A stretch of DNA of 61,699 nt from an uncultured Sunxiuqinia sp. (GTDB taxonomy: Bacteria; Bacteroidota; Bacteroidia; Bacteroidales; Prolixibacteraceae), in the NCBI RefSeq assembly GCF_947495665.1, contig NZ_CANLZV010000020.1, positions 1 through 61,699 of the forward strand, in the 5' to 3' direction. Shown here piece after piece: positions 57,850-61,699 of the stretch (positions are counted from its first letter, which is position 1; every line of letters starts with the position of its first letter). Position numbers and translations under genes: made by a program. The notes beneath the pieces are model-generated. The model was not told the origin of the DNA. It saw only the letters and a list, made by a program, of their open reading frames with translations, and searched no databases.

Positions 57850-58842
57850 TTGAATTCAAAAATTACCAAAAGCCTTAAATTTCTCGCCTTTTTAGCCTTA
57901 GGGGTTCTTTTATTTTGGTTGGTCTATAAAGATCAGGATGTTGACCGGTTGAAGTCCATCCTTAAAAATGATGTCAATTACTGGTGGGTTTTGCTCTCGC
58001 TTGTGTTGGGATTGTTAAGTCATGTTAGCCGAACCATTCGGTGGAACCTGATGATTGAACCTCTGGGAAAAACACCCCGTACGCTGAATACTTTTTTGGC
58101 CGTGATGGTGGGGTACCTGATGAACCTGGTATTTCCGCGAATGGGAGAGATTTCGCGTTGTGGCGTGTTGGCTCGTTACGAAAATATGTCATTTACCCAG
58201 TTGATCGGGACGGTTGTGGTTGAGCGAATCATTGATGTGATTATGCTGTTGCTGCTAACCCTAACCATCATTGTGGTGCAGTTTGGAGAAGTCATTCAGT
58301 TCTTGGATAACAACCCGGAAGTAAAAGCACAACTGTCGAACATCGCGTTTTCGCCGTGGGCGGTTTTAAGTATTGCTGGCCTGATTGGGCTGCTGGTGCT
58401 CTTCCGGAAACGCCTGTTGCAAACCAAAGCCTTGAGCAAGGTGCGGGTTATTCTCAATAATTTTGCTGAAGGCTTACGTTCGTTTAAAGACATGAGAAAC
58501 AAGTGGGCCTTTTTGGCGCACTCCATCTTTATTTGGGTGATGTACTACCTGATGTTGTATGTCATCTTCTTTTCATTTGACTTTACTTCGCACTTGTCGG
58601 CGATTGCCGGGCTAACCACCTTTGTGCTGGGAAGCTACGGGATGGTGGCCCCGGTACAGGGCGGCATTGGTGCCTGGCATTTTATGGTGATGCAGGTCCT
58701 GATGGTCTATGGCATCGACAAGGCGGACGGAATGGTTTTCGCCTTGCTGGCTCACACGTCCATGATGGGAATGATGATTATTCTCGGACTGGTAGCCTTG
58801 CTGATTCTGCCTTTTATCAACCGGCGCGAAGCTACTGCTTAA
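57850..58842 (+). CDS. Flippase-like integral membrane protein (UPF0104/LPG synthase TM family)
   Basis: 330 residues from a TTG at 57850 (read MNSKITKSLKFLAFLALG), chosen because it matches the usual family start. The frame is open to another TTG at 57742, which would add an implausible 36-residue leader, and no in-frame ATG fits. About seven or eight helices are seen. RTIRWNLMIEPLGKTP and LVFPRMGEISRCGVLARYE are conserved family blocks, and the C-terminal GSYGMVAPVQGGIGAWHFMV is another. Members relate to the membrane half of lysyl-PG synthase and to lipid flippases; the substrate is unknown. Confidence 0.85.
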   Translation: MNSKITKSLKFLAFLALGVLLFWLVYKDQDVDRLKSILKNDVNYWWVLLSLVLGLLSHVSRTIRWNLMIEPLGKTPRTLNTFLAVMVGYLMNLVFPRMGEISRCGVLARYENMSFTQLIGTVVVERIIDVIMLLLLTLTIIVVQFGEVIQFLDNNPEVKAQLSNIAFSPWAVLSIAGLIGLLVLFRKRLLQTKALSKVRVILNNFAEGLRSFKDMRNKWAFLAHSIFIWVMYYLMLYVIFFSFDFTSHLSAIAGLTTFVLGSYGMVAPVQGGIGAWHFMVMQVLMVYGIDKADGMVFALLAHTSMMGMMIILGLVALLILPFINRREATA

Positions 58843-58895
58843 TCAGGGTATTTGCTTGTTGGTGTGATAATCGACGGATTAGTTTGGCTTGAAGG

Positions 58896-58925
58896 TTGTC
58901 AACTTGGTACTTCTTTTTAATTTTG
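58896..58925 (+). promoter_or_regulatory. Promoter upstream of the LolC/E-type permease
   Basis: TTG (58896-58898), a 19-bp spacer, then TAATTTTG (58918-58925), fitting the -33 TTG / -7 TAnnTTTG pair with normal spacing. This is the only listed box with both elements at normal spacing. Confidence 0.55.
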
Positions 58926-59021
58926 GGGAATGCCTGGCCGGGGATACCTTGAGTTTGAATGAATCAAAATAGGGGTGCAACCAGCTGTTCGAAATTTAAA
59001 CAGGGAGGAAGAATCAGTTTC

Positions 59022-60272
59022 ATGAATACAGAGCTCTTTATCGCACGTCGGTTATTTTCATCCAAAGATCAGACACAACGCATGTCGCGGCGCATTGTGC
59101 GGCTGGCTGTGGCCGGCATCAGCCTGGGCATGGTGGTTATGATTCTGGCCGTGGGGATCGTTACGGGCTTTCAGCGTGAAATTGAAGAAAAAGTCAACGG
59201 CTTTGCGGCCCACTTGCAGGTGGTTAACTACGACAGCAACCTTTCTTACCAAACCGAATCCATCAATCAGGATCAGCCTTTTCTGGAGGAGCTGAAAGCC
59301 ATGTCCGAGGTGAAGCATGTGCAACAGTTTATCACCAAGCCCGGTATGATTCGTACCGAGGATGCTATTCAAGGGATGGTGCTGAAAGGCATTGGTACAG
59401 ATTTCGACTGGAACTTTTTTGACCACAACCAGGTGGCCGGTTCCCGACTGGTGCTGGATTCGCTGCGAACCAACCAGGTTTGGATCTCGGAACAAATTTC
59501 GAACTTGCTGCAACTGGGCCTGGGCGATTCCTTTCGCATGTATTTTCTGAATGAAAATGAACGCACGCCCCGCATCCGCCAGTTTGAGGTTGGTGGAATA
59601 TACCGGACAGGGCTTGAAGAGTTCGATGAGATGTTTATGCTGATCGACATCCGGCATTTGCAAAGCCTGAACTCCTGGGCCGAAGATGAAATCAGTGGCT
59701 ACGAAGTTTTTGTCAACGACCTGGACGAAGTGGATGAGCTGGAGTATGAGGTGCGCAACCTCATTTTGGCGAACCTGGCCGATGAAGATACCCTGCTGCG
59801 CGTGATTAACATCAAACGCAAATTCCCGCATATTTTCGACTGGCTCAACCTGCTCGACATGAATGTGTGGATCATCCTGGTGCTGATGGTGCTGGTGGCC
59901 GGCTTTAACATGGTCTCGGGCCTGCTGGTCATTATCCTGGAACGCACCCAGATGATCGGAATCCTGAAATCGCTCGGAGCAGCCAATGTCAATGTACGGA
60001 AAATATTCCTGTACTTCTCGGCTTTCCTGATTGGCGAAGGACTGTTGTGGGGCAATGTGCTGGGCTTAATGCTCGGACTTTTGCAGCATTATTTTGAAAT
60101 CATCCACCTCGATCCAACTTCGTACTATGTTGATACCGTGCCGGTGAATATTTCCATTTTGCATTTGCTCTTGCTGAATATCGGTGCTTTGGGAATTACC
60201 ATTTTCATGTTGCTGGGCCCTTCCTACTTTGTCAGCCGCATTGCACCCGAAAAAACCATCCGCTTCGATTAG
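59022..60272 (+). CDS. ABC transporter permease, LolC/LolE type
   Basis: 416 residues from the ATG at 59022 (MNTELFIARRLFSSKDQTQR), the conserved opening of the family. It is preceded by a purine-rich GGGAGGAAG. An in-frame ATG at 58959 would add 21 unrelated residues. Four helices: one at the N-terminus (VRLAVAGISLGMVVMILAVG), a large periplasmic domain, then three at the C-terminus (VWIILVLMVLVAGFNMVSGL, LERTQMIGILKSLGAAN). LolC/E-type permeases release lipoproteins from the inner membrane together with the LolD ATPase, which is not nearby. A lipoprotein-release role is likely but not proven. Confidence 0.87.
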   Translation: MNTELFIARRLFSSKDQTQRMSRRIVRLAVAGISLGMVVMILAVGIVTGFQREIEEKVNGFAAHLQVVNYDSNLSYQTESINQDQPFLEELKAMSEVKHVQQFITKPGMIRTEDAIQGMVLKGIGTDFDWNFFDHNQVAGSRLVLDSLRTNQVWISEQISNLLQLGLGDSFRMYFLNENERTPRIRQFEVGGIYRTGLEEFDEMFMLIDIRHLQSLNSWAEDEISGYEVFVNDLDEVDELEYEVRNLILANLADEDTLLRVINIKRKFPHIFDWLNLLDMNVWIILVLMVLVAGFNMVSGLLVIILERTQMIGILKSLGAANVNVRKIFLYFSAFLIGEGLLWGNVLGLMLGLLQHYFEIIHLDPTSYYVDTVPVNISILHLLLLNIGALGITIFMLLGPSYFVSRIAPEKTIRFD

Positions 60273-60281
60273 GGGGGATAA

Positions 60282-61060
60282 TCGGTTTTCAGTTGTCGGT
60301 TGTCGGTTTTCAGTTATCGGTTGTCAAATTGTTTTTTGCTCTGTGTGACTCTGTGAATTCCTCCTGGTCACTCTGTGGTTAAAGAGACTGTCATTATTTG
60401 TCATGAAAATTGATTATCAGACTGTGCTTGATCTCGTGCGCTCTCCTTTCTGCCTACTGCCTTCTACCTGTTTCCCTGATTTTCAGATTGTACGTGAGTT
60501 CGTGCCCTCGTGCGTTCTTCTCTTCGCGTCTTTGCGGTTAAAAGAACTGTTGTCGGTTTTCAGTTATCGGTTGTTTTTGCTCTGTGGTTAAGGAGACTGT
60601 CATTGATGGTCATTGGTTGTTAGCTATTTGTTTGATGCCCAGATTTTCAGATTATGCGTGCGTTCTCCTTGCTACCTATTGCCTTCTGCCTGTTTCCTTG
60701 GTGCTCTTAACCCATCCGTCCCGGTTCCCGGGCCACCTTCCCTTCGAGAAGAGAAGGAAATCCAACCACCCGAGTACGGAGCGTTTTATTAAACCTTGGT
60801 AGCACCATTCAATTTTTCACCCAATTAACCTTATTCCCTTATTCGAAGAGATTAGGAGTTAGTATCAAACACGAATTAAGCTGTAGTCGGATTAAGGCCC
60901 GATTGACAGGTGCTTATGTTGTCGATTGTTTGGATTGTTCGTGCCCTCGTGCCCTCGTGCGTTCTCCTTGCTGCCTTCTGCCTTCTGCCTGTTTCCTTGA
61001 TTTTCAGCCTGTGTGTCCGTTCTTCTCTTCGTGCCTTCGCGGTTTGAGGCAGGCTGCTCT
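60282..61060. repeat. Mosaic of dispersed direct repeats without coding content
   Basis: No credible gene. The phrase TCGGTTTTCAGTTATCGGTT occurs at 60303 and 60553, with a near copy at 60282. The phrase CTCTGTGGTTAA followed by GGAGACTGTCATT-like sequence occurs near 60372 and 60581. CTTCTGCCTGTTTCCTTG occurs near 60683 and 60978, with a variant near 60458, and GTGCCCTCGTGCGTTCT near 60949 with a shorter match near 60501. The units follow each other in similar order, so the region looks like two or three shuffled copies of one longer non-coding repeat. Function unknown. Confidence 0.7.
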
Positions 61061-61189
61061 TTTCTCCTCCTTGTCAGGCGGGGAAATGGGCCTGAGCCGG
61101 ACAGTTGAGTTTCGATGCTGAATGCATGTGTTTATCGGTCTGAAAAGTTGTCGGTTTGTAATGGTTCCGGAGAATGTCTACTACTCCTT

Positions 61190-61235
61190 TCTCCTCCTGG
61201 TCAGGAGGAGTACTTTCGCCAAACGCGAAAGGGAG
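61190..61235. repeat. REP-like double hairpin
   Basis: CTCCTCCTG / CAGGAGGAG (61191-61210) is followed at once by CTTTCGC / GCGAAAG (61213-61231) and GGGAGGTGG. Partial copies of the first arm lie near 61064 (TCTCCTCCTTGTCAGGCGG), and a related CCTTCCC...GAAGG form near 60739. This is the look of a dispersed intergenic palindrome family. Confidence 0.55.
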
Positions 61236-61425
61236 GTGGTTGTTGGGTTATTTAATTCGTTTTTCACTTTGCGGTGAAGTGGAGGAAGTACTCAAGCTTG
61301 TTTTTTTGTGTATAGTGTTCTCCTTTCAATCGGAGTTGGTCCCTGATGCCTAACGTTTCCTCTGCTTTCCGTCTGCTTTTTTGTGTTAGGAAAGTCAAAA
61401 ACGGCTCTTTCTCCCAACTTTAACT

Positions 61426-61572
61426 GGTAAATGTGTTTACCAGAGCGGTAAATGACCTTACCAGACAGGTAAATGAGGCTACCAGACAGGTAAACGTGTC
61501 TACCAGAGAGGTAAATGTGTTTACCAGAGAAGTAAATGACCTTACCAGAGGGGTTGACATGCCTACTAACGA
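61426..61572. repeat. 21-bp tandem array, each unit palindromic
   Basis: Seven units of exactly 21 bp start at 61426, 61447, 61468, 61489, 61510, 61531 and 61552, the last degenerate. The core is GGTAAA-TGTG-TTTACC in units 1 and 5, GGTAA-ATGACC-TTACC in unit 2, and similar in the rest, so each unit is a short inverted repeat. Units are separated by AGAnn. Read as codons the period gives heptads (VNxxTRx on plus from 61427; LVxxFTx on minus from an ATG at 61560 to a stop at 61420), but no longer gene contains them. Confidence 0.9.
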
Positions 61573-61643
61573 GGTTTTTGACTAAAACAAGCGATTTTGG
61601 GTCCTTTTTATAAAAAACAGGGGAGAGTGTTCAACAAACTGTG

Positions 61644-61681
61644 TCATGTAAACAAAAATGAATGTTTTAAAATTTACATGA
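61644..61681. promoter_or_regulatory. Inverted repeat ahead of the last possible start codon
   Basis: TCATGTAAA (61644-61652) and TTTACATGA (61673-61681) form a 9-bp inverted repeat with a 20-bp AT-rich spacer. An ATG follows at 61683. It could be an operator or a coincidence. Confidence 0.35.
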
Positions 61682-61682
61682 T

Positions 61683-61699
61683 ATGGGAAAAGAAAAGTT
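61683..61699 (+). CDS. Possible start of a gene cut by the window end
   Basis: ATGGGAAAAGAAAAG would begin a protein MGKEK. Only five codons are visible. It is the first start after 1.4 kb without a gene and lies after an AT-rich leader, which is all that supports it. Confidence 0.25.

Noticed and set aside
59058-59831. 257-codon ORF antisense to the LolC/E-type gene
   Set aside because: Shadow ORF in a long coding gene; its His/Gln-rich composition is an artefact of the opposite frame.
60403-61121. Short plus-strand ORFs in the repeat mosaic
   Set aside because: They follow the repeated phrases (CLLPSAC-like peptides) and have no start context or family match.
61420-61560. 46-codon minus-strand ORF through the 21-bp array
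   Set aside because: Any frame through a 21-bp repeat gives a heptad peptide; there is no independent evidence for translation.

Overview
The window is a chromosomal segment of a member of the Bacteroidota, most likely a Marinilabiliales/Prolixibacteraceae-type marine or sediment bacterium. The signs are type IX secretion (T9SS) proteins (a type B sorting domain, a PorP/SprF-like protein and a type A sorting domain), a DUF4251 protein, a short-type adenylate kinase, a LysRS with a C-terminal extension, weak Shine-Dalgarno signals, and many upstream TAnnTTTG boxes, the -7 element of the Bacteroidota primary sigma factor. The family placement is an inference from the gene mix; no rRNA or tRNA gene was seen.

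Layout. 1-5.2 kb: the 3' part of a large repetitive HYR/Ig-like surface protein with a type B sorting domain, followed by its PorP/SprF-like partner and an OmpA/PD40 protein. 5.2-9.3 kb: a split ThrE-type exporter (minus strand) and catalase-peroxidase katG. 9.4-14.1 kb (minus): hpt-adk-obg-PAP2-membrane MutS-like cluster. 14.2-19.4 kb (plus): purE, two outer-membrane proteins (one a helix-hairpin-helix/barrel fusion), an acyltransferase and a DUF4251 protein. 19.4-28 kb: recJ-uraA (minus), lysS-gpsA (plus), a long-type pgi (minus) and, beside it, the wreck of a second short-type pgi. 28-33.2 kb: secreted or envelope proteins, including a minus-strand trio of a T9SS-sorted mini-protein, a tail-collar protein and a subtilase-CUB protein. 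33.4-39.2 kb: DMT transporter, lipoprotein, YdjC-like deacetylase, then a copper cluster (HMA-AraC regulator, CopA ATPase, CopZ-like chaperone). 39.5-43.8 kb: serine hydrolase, sugar kinase, AcpH-like phosphodiesterase and a KamA-like radical SAM enzyme. 43.9-44.2 kb: a candidate structured RNA. 44.2-51.5 kb (minus): purH, then the elongation cluster mreB-mreC-mreD-mrdA-rodA. 51.7-60.3 kb: ABC-type permease, a RimK/RimB-like/deacylase cluster with mgtE and rsmA, a flippase-like membrane protein and a LolC/E-type permease. 60.3-61.7 kb: about 1.4 kb with no credible gene, filled with repeats and ending in a possible gene start.

Most of the window is housekeeping: purine salvage and synthesis (hpt, adk, purE, purH), cell-wall elongation, DNA repair and translation. 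The parts most worth a second look are the structured RNA candidate between the kamA-like gene and rodA, the Pgi displacement scar, the RimK/RimB-like/deacylase trio, the repeated blocks upstream of the HMA-AraC gene and copA, the membrane MutS-like ATPase, and a 21-bp palindromic tandem array near the right end.
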